A DNA stretch of 64,000 bases, from positions 1 through 64,000 of the forward strand of contig NZ_MVQX01000014.1 of assembly GCF_002067275.1 (NCBI RefSeq), in the 5' to 3' direction. Source of the DNA: Methanomethylovorans sp. PtaU1.Bin093 (GTDB lineage: Archaea; Halobacteriota; Methanosarcinia; Methanosarcinales; Methanosarcinaceae). Position 1 is the stretch's first letter; each line of letters opens with the position of its first letter. Below the pieces are notes generated by a model, which did not search any database, was not told the DNA's origin, and worked only from the letters and a program-made list of their open reading frames with translations. The translations under genes and the position numbers were made by a program. Below are positions 18,066-26,848 of the stretch, in pieces.

Positions 18066-18122
18066 GGGCCGGCCCATATCTAGATAAGGTATCCATGCAG
18101 CATTGGATAGTAAAATGCTGCA
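18066..18122. repeat. Cluster of three perfect palindromes upstream of nadC
   Basis: Three perfect inverted repeats lie side by side: GGGCCGGCCC (18066-18075), TATCTAGATA (18077-18086), and a 9-bp hairpin TGCAGCATT/AATGCTGCA (18096-18104 and 18114-18122) with a 9-nt loop. They lie 186-242 nt before the nadC start. They could be operators or parts of a structured RNA; neither is shown. Confidence 0.6.
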
Positions 18123-18307
18123 CCGTAATAACTTAATGACTACAAAACTATTTTCGGATACTTTAACGGTTCACATTAAAATGAAATTAGTGGATCGTAA
18201 TTTTTTATCGTCTTATCAACTAAAGTTATATTCAAAGTAAGGCTATAAAATTAATAAAGGTTATTACGGTTTACATGAAAAATATTGGAATATATAGGTG
18301 GTAAAAG

Positions 18308-19132
18308 ATGCTCAACAGTGAATTAGAACATTTCATCCAGGAAGACCTTGGTCCTTATGACCTTTCATGTATCCTTGTTCCAGAACGAGAAGTCGAAGCC
18401 ATCATCTTCAGTAAGGAGGAATGCACTCTTGCGGGCATTGATGTTGCAATGTCTATTTTCAGGTACTTTGGCCTGCAGGCCACGACATCACATCGTGATG
18501 GTGACCAAATACCGGCAGGAGAAACCATCTTCTTTCTGAAAGGAAGTTCTGTATCGATGTTAAGAGCAGAGAGGCTCTCTTTGAACTTCCTGGGTCATCT
18601 CAGTGGCATTGCCACTATGACCAATAAATGTGTACAGATCGTGCGAGAGTTCTCCGATGCACGGGTTGCCTGCACCCGCAAGACGATACCTGGCATGCGC
18701 AGCCTGGAAAAACAGGCTGTGATGGCAGGAGGCGGTGACACTCACAGGTTCGGTCTGTCGGACTGTATCATGCTTAAGGATAACCATATCAAGCTAATGG
18801 GATTTGAAGCAGCCATCAAGGAAGCCAAAAAAAGGGCCAGTTTCACTCAGAAGATAGAGGTAGAGGTGGAGAGCATGGAAGATGCTTTGTTGGTGGCTGG
18901 TCTGGAAGTGGATATCATCATGCTCGATAACATGAGTCCGGGTGAAGTCTTGAGAACAGTGCAGACACTCAAAAAAGCAGGTTTAAAAGAACATGTTGTC
19001 ATAGAAGTATCTGGTAATATCAACATCGTAAATCTTGAAGAATATGCTAAGACGGGTGTTGATGTTATTTCCATGGGTTCGCTCATCCACGCTGCAAGGT
19101 GGATAGATGTAAGTATGGATTTCTCAGTGTAG
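18308..19132 (+). CDS. nadC: Nicotinate-nucleotide pyrophosphorylase (carboxylating)
   Basis: A 274-residue type II phosphoribosyltransferase that makes nicotinate mononucleotide from quinolinate and PRPP in de novo NAD synthesis. Key residues are R124-K125 in TRKTIPG, H146-R147 in GGGDTHRFGL and K157 in LKDNH, plus the C-terminal GSLIHAA phosphate site. The KDNH motif and overall pattern favour NadC over its relative ModD, although GGGDTHR departs from the usual GGGxNHR. The usual archaeal partners nadA and aspartate dehydrogenase are not adjacent, so this may be a lone or second copy. Confidence 0.78.
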   Translation: MLNSELEHFIQEDLGPYDLSCILVPEREVEAIIFSKEECTLAGIDVAMSIFRYFGLQATTSHRDGDQIPAGETIFFLKGSSVSMLRAERLSLNFLGHLSGIATMTNKCVQIVREFSDARVACTRKTIPGMRSLEKQAVMAGGGDTHRFGLSDCIMLKDNHIKLMGFEAAIKEAKKRASFTQKIEVEVESMEDALLVAGLEVDIIMLDNMSPGEVLRTVQTLKKAGLKEHVVIEVSGNINIVNLEEYAKTGVDVISMGSLIHAARWIDVSMDFSV

Positions 19133-19197
19133 GGGCTGTCGTTGTGGAGTCAGGTGGATGGCAGGATATTTGAGTATGGAAATGCTTGAGGTCTGGC

Positions 19198-19647
19198 ATG
19201 GAATATACTACAGGTAATATTGGCAGGGTCTTCTTCCTGCGTGTTGATCATGGCGAAGACCTGATAGAGGCATTGCAAATAATTTCAAAGAAAGAGAACA
19301 TTAGATCTGCTTTTTTCTTCCTTCTGGGTGCCATTTCCCAGGCAGAGCTTGTTGCAGGTCCCAAGGAGGCCAGTGTGCCACCTGTTCCTATATGGGTCAA
19401 AATAGAAACCCCACATGAGATCATAGGCATTGGTAATGTTTTTTATGAAGGTGATGATCCCAGGGTACATCTGCACTGCAGCATAGGGAGAGATGAAATT
19501 GCCAGGACAGGTTGTCTGAGGAACCAGAGTAAGGCTTTCATGGTAAATGAAGTGTGCATCCTGGAAATATCAGGAATGGCTGCAACACGAATAAATGATG
19601 GTCTGAAAGGCTATTCGCCAGTTACCTTTGGAAAAATATCCGACTAA
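19198..19647 (+). CDS. PPC (DUF296) domain protein
   Basis: A 149-residue single-domain PPC protein. The diagnostic metal-binding motif is in RVHLHCSIGR near residue 95, and the N-terminal GRVFFLRVDHGEDL strand is typical. In plants this domain is fused to AT-hooks. In prokaryotes it stands alone, trimerises, and its role is unsettled. The ATG at 19198 has GAGGT 5 nt upstream; a TTG 12 nt earlier is also open. It follows nadC by 65 nt and may share its transcript. Confidence 0.85.
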   Translation: MEYTTGNIGRVFFLRVDHGEDLIEALQIISKKENIRSAFFFLLGAISQAELVAGPKEASVPPVPIWVKIETPHEIIGIGNVFYEGDDPRVHLHCSIGRDEIARTGCLRNQSKAFMVNEVCILEISGMAATRINDGLKGYSPVTFGKISD

Positions 19648-19660
19648 ACGGACTTTGTGC

Positions 19661-20041
19661 TCAGGCTCCTCTAAGATCTTTTAAATGCCTGAGAGTTTCT
19701 TCCATTTCTTTGTTTTTTTGCCGGATATCTTCTTCGAAAGTTTCAATTATCTCCCTAAGGGGAACTATAAGTTTATAGTACTTGACCGGCCTGCCTTTAT
19801 CAGAGTTCTTTTTCTCATTGCGCTCTTCTATCCATCCTCTTTCGCGCAAAGGCCTCATGGCAACACTTACTTCGGGCTGCCTCATTCCGGATGCTTGTTC
19901 GATATCGTGAGAAGTGATCTCTTTCCCGCAGGAAAGGCAAGCAATAGAAATAGCTTCCGTTCTGCCGACTCCAAGGTTTTGCAATAATTCGATGATCTCT
20001 TTGCTTTGCTCATCCAGGATATCAGCGCTTTCTATTTTCAT
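19661..20041 (-). CDS. Winged-helix transcriptional regulator
   Basis: A 126-residue protein with a winged-helix DNA-binding domain at about 25-95. The recognition-helix region is EITSHDIEQASGMRQPEVSVAMRPLRERGWIEE, split as two helices, followed by a wing with GRPVKYYKL. A helical Glu/Lys-rich C-terminus (about 95-126) probably dimerises. A CLSCG segment near residue 36 is a possible redox or metal site but holds only two Cys. The gene is divergent from enolase with AT-rich promoters between, so it may control itself or enolase; that is inference. Confidence 0.8.
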   Translation of the reverse strand: MKIESADILDEQSKEIIELLQNLGVGRTEAISIACLSCGKEITSHDIEQASGMRQPEVSVAMRPLRERGWIEERNEKKNSDKGRPVKYYKLIVPLREIIETFEEDIRQKNKEMEETLRHLKDLRGA

Positions 20042-20130
20042 ACAAAGACAATAATACTTGTATATTTATATAATTTATGGGAGAAAGATCCTGCACTTTC
20101 TTACTTCCAAAGGAAACGCTAAGAATAAAC

Positions 20131-20138
20131 AATATATA
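20131..20138 (+). promoter_or_regulatory. TATA box for enolase
   Basis: AATATATA lies 44-51 nt before the enolase ATG, which puts the start site near 20160 and leaves the GGAGGTGG Shine-Dalgarno inside the leader. A second AT-rich box (TATATTTATATAA, about 20061-20073) lies nearer the divergent regulator. Confidence 0.45.
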
Positions 20139-20181
20139 CACTAATCACCTTCTATGGGTTAGAACATGGAGGTGGAACAGG

Positions 20182-21459
20182 ATGGTTTACATTGCTGATG
20201 AACGTAAGTACAAGATTGAAAAAGTACATGCTAGAGAGATCCTTGATTCACGGGGCAATCCCACGGTCGAAGTGGACGTGTATACTGGGTGTGGTTTTGG
20301 ACGTGCCAGTGTTCCATCGGGTGCTTCCACCGGTACCCATGAGGCTATTGAGCTGAGGGATAATGAGGCAGACCGCTATAGAGGAAAAGGTGTCCTCGAT
20401 GCAGTGGACAACGTGAACACCACTCTTGAAGGTGACCTTGTGGGGATGGATGTCCGCCACCAGCGAGGCATTGATGCCCTTATGATAGCCATGGATGGCA
20501 CTGATAACAAGATGACGTTAGGTGCCAATGCTATTCTGGGTGTTTCAATGGCAGTTGCAAAGGCAGCTGCTGATTCTTTGAACATCCCTCTGTACAGGTA
20601 TCTTGGAGGCACGAATGCACATACTCTTCCTGTTCCCACAATGAACGTCATAAATGGCGGTAAACATGCAGGCAATGAACTTGCTATTCAGGAGTTCATG
20701 ATACAGCCAAAGGGATCTGATAGTTATGCAGAAGCCCTGAGGATGGGAGCTGAAACATATCACGCCCTGCGCAAGGTGCTTGAAGATAAATATGGTGCTT
20801 CAGCAACTAATGTTGGATATGAAGGAGGGTATGCTCCACCATTGTCCATGACCACGGATGCCCTTGATGCCCTGATGAGCGCAATAGAAGAGGCAGGCTA
20901 TACAGAATCAGATATCACTATTGGTATCGATGCTGCAGCTTCGGAGTTCTTTGACGGGGAGACATATTCCATTGATGGCAAGTTACTGGATGCGGGGGAA
21001 CTTACTGACCTGTATCTGGAATTGATAGACAGCTATCCGATCATCTACATAGAGGACCCTTTCCACGAGGAAGCTTTCGAGGATTTTGCAAATCTGACTT
21101 CGGAGGCGTGGGAAACCCTTATTGTGGGTGATGATCTGTTCGTGACCAATACCAATCGCCTTGCTAAAGGTATCGAGATGTGCGCTGCCAGCGCTTTGCT
21201 GTTGAAAGTGAACCAGATCGGCACTATCTCTGAAGCATTCGATGCTGCGATGATCGCAAACCGCAATGGATATGCTGTAGTTGTCAGTCATCGCTCTGCA
21301 GAGACCGAAGATACTACCATTTCGGATATCTCTGTGGCTATTGGGGCAGATCTCATCAAGACGGGAGCTCCTGCACGCAGCGAGCGTACTGCAAAATATA
21401 ACCAGTTGCTAAGGATCGAGGAAGACCTTGGGGACATTGCCAGATACGTGCAGCTCTAA
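20182..21459 (+). CDS. eno: Enolase
   Basis: A 425-residue glycolytic/gluconeogenic enzyme interconverting 2-phosphoglycerate and phosphoenolpyruvate. Motifs are intact: SGASTGTHEAIELRD in the N-terminal domain, EDPFHEEA and GDDLFVTN carrying Mg2+ ligands, LLKVNQIGT with the catalytic Lys, and VVSHRSAETEDTTI. The frame is open 35 codons upstream, but the ATG at 20182 follows GGAGGTGG by 5 nt and matches the family length. In a methanogen it mainly serves gluconeogenesis. Confidence 0.96.
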   Translation: MVYIADERKYKIEKVHAREILDSRGNPTVEVDVYTGCGFGRASVPSGASTGTHEAIELRDNEADRYRGKGVLDAVDNVNTTLEGDLVGMDVRHQRGIDALMIAMDGTDNKMTLGANAILGVSMAVAKAAADSLNIPLYRYLGGTNAHTLPVPTMNVINGGKHAGNELAIQEFMIQPKGSDSYAEALRMGAETYHALRKVLEDKYGASATNVGYEGGYAPPLSMTTDALDALMSAIEEAGYTESDITIGIDAAASEFFDGETYSIDGKLLDAGELTDLYLELIDSYPIIYIEDPFHEEAFEDFANLTSEAWETLIVGDDLFVTNTNRLAKGIEMCAASALLLKVNQIGTISEAFDAAMIANRNGYAVVVSHRSAETEDTTISDISVAIGADLIKTGAPARSERTAKYNQLLRIEEDLGDIARYVQL

Positions 21460-21499
21460 TTTTTTTCATTCATCCTTTTCCTTTTTTTGAGTTTTATTT
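21460..21499 (+). terminator. Poly-T terminator after enolase
   Basis: Two T runs (TTTTTT and TTTTTTT) separated by a pyrimidine-rich tract directly follow the enolase stop codon, the usual archaeal form of termination signal. No stem is needed or seen. Confidence 0.55.
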
Positions 21500-21520
21500 T
21501 CCGATGGCACAGGTGAGTTA

Positions 21521-22147
21521 TTGATAGAACCAACACAACTTCTCTATTTTATTGCTGCCTCTGTAGCCCTCACTTTACTTCCTGGCCCGGATATTCTTTT
21601 TGTTCTTTCCATCAGCATTTCCCAGGGAAAAAAGGCCGGGATTGCAACGGCATCCGGACTGTGCACTGGATTGCTTTTCCACACTACTGCCGCAGCGCTA
21701 GGCATTTCTGCTCTTGTGTACAGTTCTGCAATTGCATTTACGATTGTAAAATATGCAGGTGCCCTGTATCTCATCTACCTGGCCTTCAAGGCGCTAAAGG
21801 AAAGCGGAACTTCCTTTTCATCCTTCGAGGTAAAAGAAACTGATGTGCCTCTTCTTTATAAAAGAGGCATTGTAATGAACCTCCTGAATCCGAAGGTTTC
21901 ACTTTTTTTCCTTGCTTTCCTTCCCCAGTTCGTAAGTGCAGGTTCTGGAAGTATTCCTCTGCAAATGATATTTCTGGGAATCGTGTTTCTTTTCCAGGCG
22001 TTGTTTATCTTTTTCCTGGTATCGATATTTGCAGGGTTCATTGGATCCAGGATCATGAAAATGCCAAATGCCGGAAAATATGTTAACTGGGCTAAAGCGG
22101 GCATATTTTCAATAATAGGAGTTGAACTGGCTCTTTCCGGTCGATGA
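21521..22147 (+). CDS. LysE/RhtB family amino acid exporter
   Basis: A 208-residue membrane protein with about six helices. The N-terminal LysE-family signature includes LLPGPDILFVLSISISQGKKAG (about residues 19-40, given here as the diagnostic GPD and QG segments), and NLLNPKVSLFFLAFLPQF lies near residue 120. Members export amino acids or their analogues by proton exchange. The start is a TTG with AGGTGA 4 nt upstream; no ATG gives a better N-terminus. The substrate is unknown. Confidence 0.85.
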   Translation: MIEPTQLLYFIAASVALTLLPGPDILFVLSISISQGKKAGIATASGLCTGLLFHTTAAALGISALVYSSAIAFTIVKYAGALYLIYLAFKALKESGTSFSSFEVKETDVPLLYKRGIVMNLLNPKVSLFFLAFLPQFVSAGSGSIPLQMIFLGIVFLFQALFIFFLVSIFAGFIGSRIMKMPNAGKYVNWAKAGIFSIIGVELALSGR

Positions 22148-22262
22148 TCCATGATAAAGCAGATCATTTTTCCCTTTGTCCACGAAGCTGTAATTCTTGG
22201 TGCATTGGGTGTGGTATTTTGTGTACAGTAAACATTTTCAACTACTATGTTCAATACCTTGC

Positions 22263-22676
22263 ATGAAGGTTGTGATCGAGACCCCAAAACACAGTTTTTT
22301 TAAATACAACAGGTCAGGTGATCACTATATAAAGGTATTTTTCTCCCCTATCCCGACCATATTCAACTATGGCTACATAGAGGGTATAAAAGGCCCCGAT
22401 GGGATGGAGGCGGATGCGGTTGTCCTGGGTCCGCGCATGGCTCAGGGCACGGTGACAGAGTTCCATAATTACCAGGGAGTTGTAAGGTTCATAGACGACT
22501 CAGTGAAGGATGATAAGTATATATTCTACATAAGTGGTTATCGTTCCCCATACGTATTGTCCTTTTATTTTAAGATCTATGCCCTCTTTAAAAGATTTGT
22601 ATATCTAATATTGGAACAACGGATCTCTAAATGTGAGTTCCTTGGTATAGAAGAGATAAGCAGTGATATAAACTGA
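22263..22676 (+). CDS. Degenerate family I inorganic pyrophosphatase-like protein
   Basis: A 137-residue protein that aligns by eye with family I pyrophosphatases, shorter than the usual 165-180. Retained against the E. coli enzyme are E20 (VIET), K29-Y (KY), Y55 (NYGYI), D65 and D70 (DGMEAD), and D97, D102 and K104 (FIDDSVKDDK). Lost are E31 (now N), R43 and D67 (now M), and the C-terminal region is altered and hydrophobic. It is therefore either a weak or changed phosphohydrolase or a binding protein. The ATG at 22263 fits the family N-terminus; upstream codons do not. It follows the LysE gene by 115 nt. Confidence 0.65.
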   Translation: MKVVIETPKHSFFKYNRSGDHYIKVFFSPIPTIFNYGYIEGIKGPDGMEADAVVLGPRMAQGTVTEFHNYQGVVRFIDDSVKDDKYIFYISGYRSPYVLSFYFKIYALFKRFVYLILEQRISKCEFLGIEEISSDIN

Positions 22677-22879
22677 TTTTAACACTAAAAAGTTCTGTTC
22701 ATTAAATCTAACTTTGCGAAGCATAATTAAAACTGATCATGGGGAGTTTTGCAGTGTCAAGACTTGTGGTCTTAGTAAAGTAGATATACTGACCTAAATA
22801 TATATTCATAATAGCGTTTCTTTCAATCCATTACAATATTGCTTGTTAATGATTTATCATTCGATATCACATGTATTAA

Positions 22880-24856
22880 GTGATGCAGATGAACAGTGTA
22901 ACCGACGATCGCAAGAATGCAGAAATTAACTGTATTTGTAAGATATCGGAGATAATGGCAAGTACTAAGGATTTTAAAGATGTGGTGTGCCAGGTATTAG
23001 ATATATTACCTGATGGTTTTCAGTTTCCTTCGATCACTTGTATCAGGATAATGATAAACGGTAAAGAATTCAAAACCTCTCATTTCAAGATCACTCCCTG
23101 GAAGCTTTCTTGTTCATGTACGTGTTCAGGTTCAGAAGTTATTTCTGTTGAAGTTTTTTATATGGAAGAACGCCCGGAGGCATATGAAGGTCCCTTTCTT
23201 TCAGGAGAGAAGACTATGCTTTTCTCGGTCTGCAACAGTTTGAAAAGCTTGTACGAAAAAGAAGTGATTTTGAGGGACTATCGTGAAATTGAGGAAAAAT
23301 GCAAAGTTTTCATGGAGAATGCCCTTGATGGAATGATGGTGCTGGATTTCAAAGGAAAGATCTTACTGTTCAACATGGCTTTGATCAGGATGTTCGAGGT
23401 CGATGACTCTGAAATTTCGATGGGTCACAATATACTTGAGTATCTATGTGAAGAATACAAACTTAAGGCTATAAAAGACCAGCTGAATGTGATGCGAGGT
23501 AAAGGGGGCTATCTCAGCACATATAAGGTACGTTCAAGAAAAGGGCGTGAATTCTGGGTGGAAGGTCTGGGGACGAAGATCATCTATAAAGGTAGCATAG
23601 CTAACATAGTTGTTATCCGTGATGTCACTGAGAGAATAGTTGCAGAAGAAAAATTGAAAGTTTATCGCCAAAGCATAAATAAACTTGTGCAGGAGTGCAC
23701 TATCGATATCTCTTCAGCAAACGAAAAATTAAAAGAAGACATGAAAATATGGCAGCATATTAACCATATTCTGGTATTTGAAAAAAATAAGCTTTCAGAA
23801 TATCTTGGGAACATTGGGGTGATGGTAGTAGTACTTGGCCAAGATGGGCACGTATCTTCCATAAACAAGAAAGGTTGTGAACTTCTTGGTTACAATGAGC
23901 ATGGGATAGTTGGCCAGGATTGGACAGCAGTTTTCGTTCCTGAGAATTTTCGGGATTATGCAAGGAATGTGCTTCTAAAATGTCTTAGCAACAATTGTGT
24001 GGGAAGATCTGAAAATCCTGTTCTCACATATGATGGTAGTAACAGGTTGATATCATGGACAAATGTTCCTCTGGTAGATGAAAAAAAGAATGTGATCGGA
24101 GTGATCAGCACTGGAGAGGATGTTACAGATCTTAGACAGTCACAGGAAGCACTTTATCAGTATGTTGATGATCTTAAAAGCAGCAACGAATTCAAGGTCC
24201 TTTTTATTGATATTTTGCGGCATGATCTGCTAAACCCTGCCACCATTATCAAAGGCTATTCCGAGCTTCTGCTGGAAAGGATAGATACAGATGAGGAAAA
24301 AGCCATTGTTGAGAAAATCTACTATCAGAATGAGAATCTCATACAGATCATCAATACTGCTTCGAAGTTAGGCAGACTTGAAAGCACTGATATGATAAGT
24401 TTTGAGGAGTTTGATCTGCTTAATTTGCTGAGAAAAGTTTCTAGTGGTTTTTTGCCCCTGCTGGAAGAAAAAGGCATGACATTAGAGTATCCCGCAGAGG
24501 GCATCTATCCGGCTGATGTGAATCCTCTTATAGAAGAAGCCTTTTCTAATCTGATATCAAACGCCATTAAGTTCAGTCCCAATGGGGGTAGGCTTGTTTT
24601 AGGTATAGAGGACGAAGATACTTCATGGAAAGTAATGTTCACTGATTTCGGTATGGGGATCAGTGATGAGAATAAGGATGCCATATTCAGAAGATTCAAA
24701 CAGGTTTCCACTCAAGGAACTAAAGGAAGCGGGCTGGGCCTTGCTATCGTCAAGAAAATAGTAGAACTTCACCATGGTGAAGTTGGTGTATATGATAATC
24801 CTTCGGGGTCAGGTGCTGTTTTCTGGATAAAGGTGAATAAAAAACAGTCTGTTTAA
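22880..24856 (+). CDS. PAS sensor histidine kinase
   Basis: A 658-residue soluble kinase without membrane helices. Residues 1-130 form a methanogen-type N-terminal sensor region with FKTSHFKITPWKL and YMEERPEAYEGPFL, plus an odd CSCTC cluster near residue 78. PAS domains lie at about 135-255 and 310-425. The phospho-acceptor helix has the His in DILRHDLLNP near residue 452. The ATPase domain shows LISNAIKFSP, DFGMGI and GSGLGLAIVKKI. It should autophosphorylate in response to a cytosolic signal. No response regulator is adjacent, so its partner is elsewhere. The start is GTG or a closely following ATG, without a clear Shine-Dalgarno. Confidence 0.88.
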   Translation: MMQMNSVTDDRKNAEINCICKISEIMASTKDFKDVVCQVLDILPDGFQFPSITCIRIMINGKEFKTSHFKITPWKLSCSCTCSGSEVISVEVFYMEERPEAYEGPFLSGEKTMLFSVCNSLKSLYEKEVILRDYREIEEKCKVFMENALDGMMVLDFKGKILLFNMALIRMFEVDDSEISMGHNILEYLCEEYKLKAIKDQLNVMRGKGGYLSTYKVRSRKGREFWVEGLGTKIIYKGSIANIVVIRDVTERIVAEEKLKVYRQSINKLVQECTIDISSANEKLKEDMKIWQHINHILVFEKNKLSEYLGNIGVMVVVLGQDGHVSSINKKGCELLGYNEHGIVGQDWTAVFVPENFRDYARNVLLKCLSNNCVGRSENPVLTYDGSNRLISWTNVPLVDEKKNVIGVISTGEDVTDLRQSQEALYQYVDDLKSSNEFKVLFIDILRHDLLNPATIIKGYSELLLERIDTDEEKAIVEKIYYQNENLIQIINTASKLGRLESTDMISFEEFDLLNLLRKVSSGFLPLLEEKGMTLEYPAEGIYPADVNPLIEEAFSNLISNAIKFSPNGGRLVLGIEDEDTSWKVMFTDFGMGISDENKDAIFRRFKQVSTQGTKGSGLGLAIVKKIVELHHGEVGVYDNPSGSGAVFWIKVNKKQSV

Positions 24857-24978
24857 TGTGAGGCTACTTTATCCTCGTCCTGTAGGGTATATTCCCGATC
24901 ATCATTTGTAGGTCACGTTCAATTGAAAAAGATACTTTGATCGTGTATATAGGACACAAATGTATGGGGTGAGTATCA

Positions 24979-25689
24979 TTGGACTCGAATAGAATAGACA
25001 AAAGTATTAAAAGCATCATCGTCGAACTGAACTCCCTCTCAAACCCATCTGCCCTGCAGGGCATGGCAAGTTTTGGCATCACTCCCGGCAAAGCCTATGG
25101 TGTTGCTATTCCTGAACTTCGGAGAATAGCGAAGAGTATCGGAAAAGACCATGAGCTTGCAGCCAGCCTGTGGGCTTATGGATATCGTGAAACCCAGATC
25201 CTTGCAAGCATGGTGGATGATGTGCGATATGTCACTGAAGAGCAGATGGAACAATGGGTAAGTGAATTCGACTACTGGGAGATCTGCGACCAATGCTGTA
25301 TGAATCTCTTTGAGGATATGCCATGTGCCTACGACAAAGCGGCAGAGTGGAGCCACAGGGAAGAAGAGTTCGTAAAACGAGCGGGATTTGTGCTGATGGC
25401 ACGCCTTGCAGTGAGCGATAAGGAAGCCTCAGATGAACGTTTTATTGCCTTTTTCCCCATTATCAAGGAAGGTGCATCGGATAAACGCAACTTCGTGAAA
25501 AAGGCTGTCAACTGGGCCCTGCGCCAGATCGGAAAGCGTGATCTTTCGCTGAACTCCCTGACGATAGAACTGGCAGAGGAACTGCAGCAAACAGATAGTA
25601 TCAGTGCCAGGTGGGTGGCGACAGATGCCATAAGAGAGCTTACTGGAGAAAAAGTGCAGCAGAAGCTGCGATCCAAAAAAGCCAAGTGA
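24979..25689 (+). CDS. DNA alkylation repair protein (AlkD-like)
   Basis: A 236-residue all-helical HEAT-repeat protein of the AlkC/AlkD family. It has the pattern YGVAIPELRRIAK near the N-terminus, FDYWEICDQCC near residue 95 with Trp and Asp, and RNFVKKAVNWALRQIGKRD near residue 173. These match the DNA-binding and catalytic face of AlkD, a glycosylase for alkylated purines. The start is TTG with GGGGTGA 7 nt upstream. It stands alone and ends 9 nt from the opposing ABC permease gene. Confidence 0.85.
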   Translation: MDSNRIDKSIKSIIVELNSLSNPSALQGMASFGITPGKAYGVAIPELRRIAKSIGKDHELAASLWAYGYRETQILASMVDDVRYVTEEQMEQWVSEFDYWEICDQCCMNLFEDMPCAYDKAAEWSHREEEFVKRAGFVLMARLAVSDKEASDERFIAFFPIIKEGASDKRNFVKKAVNWALRQIGKRDLSLNSLTIELAEELQQTDSISARWVATDAIRELTGEKVQQKLRSKKAK

Positions 25690-25698
25690 GTTTTATAT

Positions 25699-26832
25699 TT
25701 ATTCATGCCTCAATGCATCCAGCGGTCTCATCTGGGCAGCTTTCCATGCAGGATAAACCCCGCCTGCAACACCCGTCATTATGCCGAATACAATACCCAG
25801 TATGATATAAGCCATGCTTGATGGTGCAAATAGGTATGATGCCTGTTTCATGATAAGCACAGTTATCAGGAACCCGCCTCCAAAGCTCAATATCCCGCCG
25901 ATGAGGCTTGCAGCCGTTCCCAGGAAAAGGGCTTCCAGCAGGAACATCTTGAGCACATCTTTTCTTGAAGCTCCCACTGCTTTCATTATGCCTATCTCCC
26001 GGGTGCGCTCCATAGTGGACATGAGCATTACATTGAGGATGCTCACCCCTGCCACAAGCAGGGAAATGGAGCTTATTCCCATCAGGAACAGGGAAATGTA
26101 TCTGGAGATCTCATCAATGCTTGAAAGGATAGTATTGGTGGCAAGCACGAACACCTCTTCGTCTTTCTTGTTGAGCCTTTCCTCAAGGTCCTCTTTGACC
26201 GTATCTATCTCGTTGATGTTCTCAACCTGGATTATGGCATAACTATAACCTTCATCCGTATCTTCATAGATCCTTGTGAACATCTGGTGATCAATAAAAA
26301 CAGCACTGTCAGCGCTGATGTCAAAGCCCATCCCTCGTTCTCTCAGGATACCTATCACTCTGAACTTTGTATCTTCTATAGTTATCTTTCCGCCAATATT
26401 GACTTCGAGATCCTCTGCAAGCTGTGATCCTATCACACAATCAGAAGACCCGCGTTTGTACATACGGCCTGCTTCGATCTCCGCAAGGCCGGGCAGATCA
26501 TCGCTTTCTATACCATATACGTTTGCGTAGGTTTCCTCGTTCTTGTATTCAGCTTTTGAAGCGCTGGAATAGATAGGTATCAGGTTCTCTATACCTGCAA
26601 CCTTCTGCATCTTCTCCACTTGCTTCTCAGTTATAGTCTCCTCCCCGAACCCAGGATATACCAGAAGCTCGTTACCCACATCTCCCAGGGAATCGGATAC
26701 TGACAGCTTCAGGCTGTTTCCCAGTATGCCCATGGACGAAATTGCAATGACCCCGATGATTATTCCCACAGCTGCAAGGACTGTGCGTGCCATGTGCCTC
26801 TTGAGATTCCTTTTTGCTAGTTCAGCGTACAT
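25699..26832 (-). CDS. ABC transporter permease, MacB/FtsX type
   Basis: A 377-residue permease with the MacB layout: one N-terminal helix (about 18-40), a large extracytoplasmic MacB-PCD domain (about 45-240), then three C-terminal helices with the ERTREIGIMKAVGAS cytosolic motif and PAWKAAQMRPLDALRHE at the end. Such proteins do not pump through a channel but drive extracytoplasmic partners by mechanical coupling. The ATG at 26832 is preferred; a GTG 42 nt upstream overlaps the ATPase gene. It is the last gene of the minus-strand module (Yip1, Yip1, COG1361, ATPase, permease). Confidence 0.88.
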   Translation of the reverse strand: MYAELAKRNLKRHMARTVLAAVGIIIGVIAISSMGILGNSLKLSVSDSLGDVGNELLVYPGFGEETITEKQVEKMQKVAGIENLIPIYSSASKAEYKNEETYANVYGIESDDLPGLAEIEAGRMYKRGSSDCVIGSQLAEDLEVNIGGKITIEDTKFRVIGILRERGMGFDISADSAVFIDHQMFTRIYEDTDEGYSYAIIQVENINEIDTVKEDLEERLNKKDEEVFVLATNTILSSIDEISRYISLFLMGISSISLLVAGVSILNVMLMSTMERTREIGIMKAVGASRKDVLKMFLLEALFLGTAASLIGGILSFGGGFLITVLIMKQASYLFAPSSMAYIILGIVFGIMTGVAGGVYPAWKAAQMRPLDALRHE

Positions 26833-26848
26833 ATTACGTTTCAAATAC

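Larger units (their letters stand above)
17868..18307. other. Non-coding stretch upstream of nadC
   Basis: A 440-nt spacer. It contains the usp terminator, a T-rich tract at 17935-17980, and the palindromic cluster at 18066-18122. An AT-rich promoter segment before nadC includes GCTATAAAATTAATAAAGG (about 18242-18260). No tRNA-like T-loop or cloverleaf and no convincing small open frame was seen. Confidence 0.5.

Noticed and set aside
18308-19132. ModD rather than NadC
   Set aside because: The KDNH motif and EKQAV segment fit NadC, and no molybdate transport gene is adjacent, though the GGGDTHR motif is not fully typical.
22197-22262. Upstream start for the pyrophosphatase-like gene
   Set aside because: The extra 22 residues have no family match, while MKVVIETPKHS aligns with the enzyme N-terminus.
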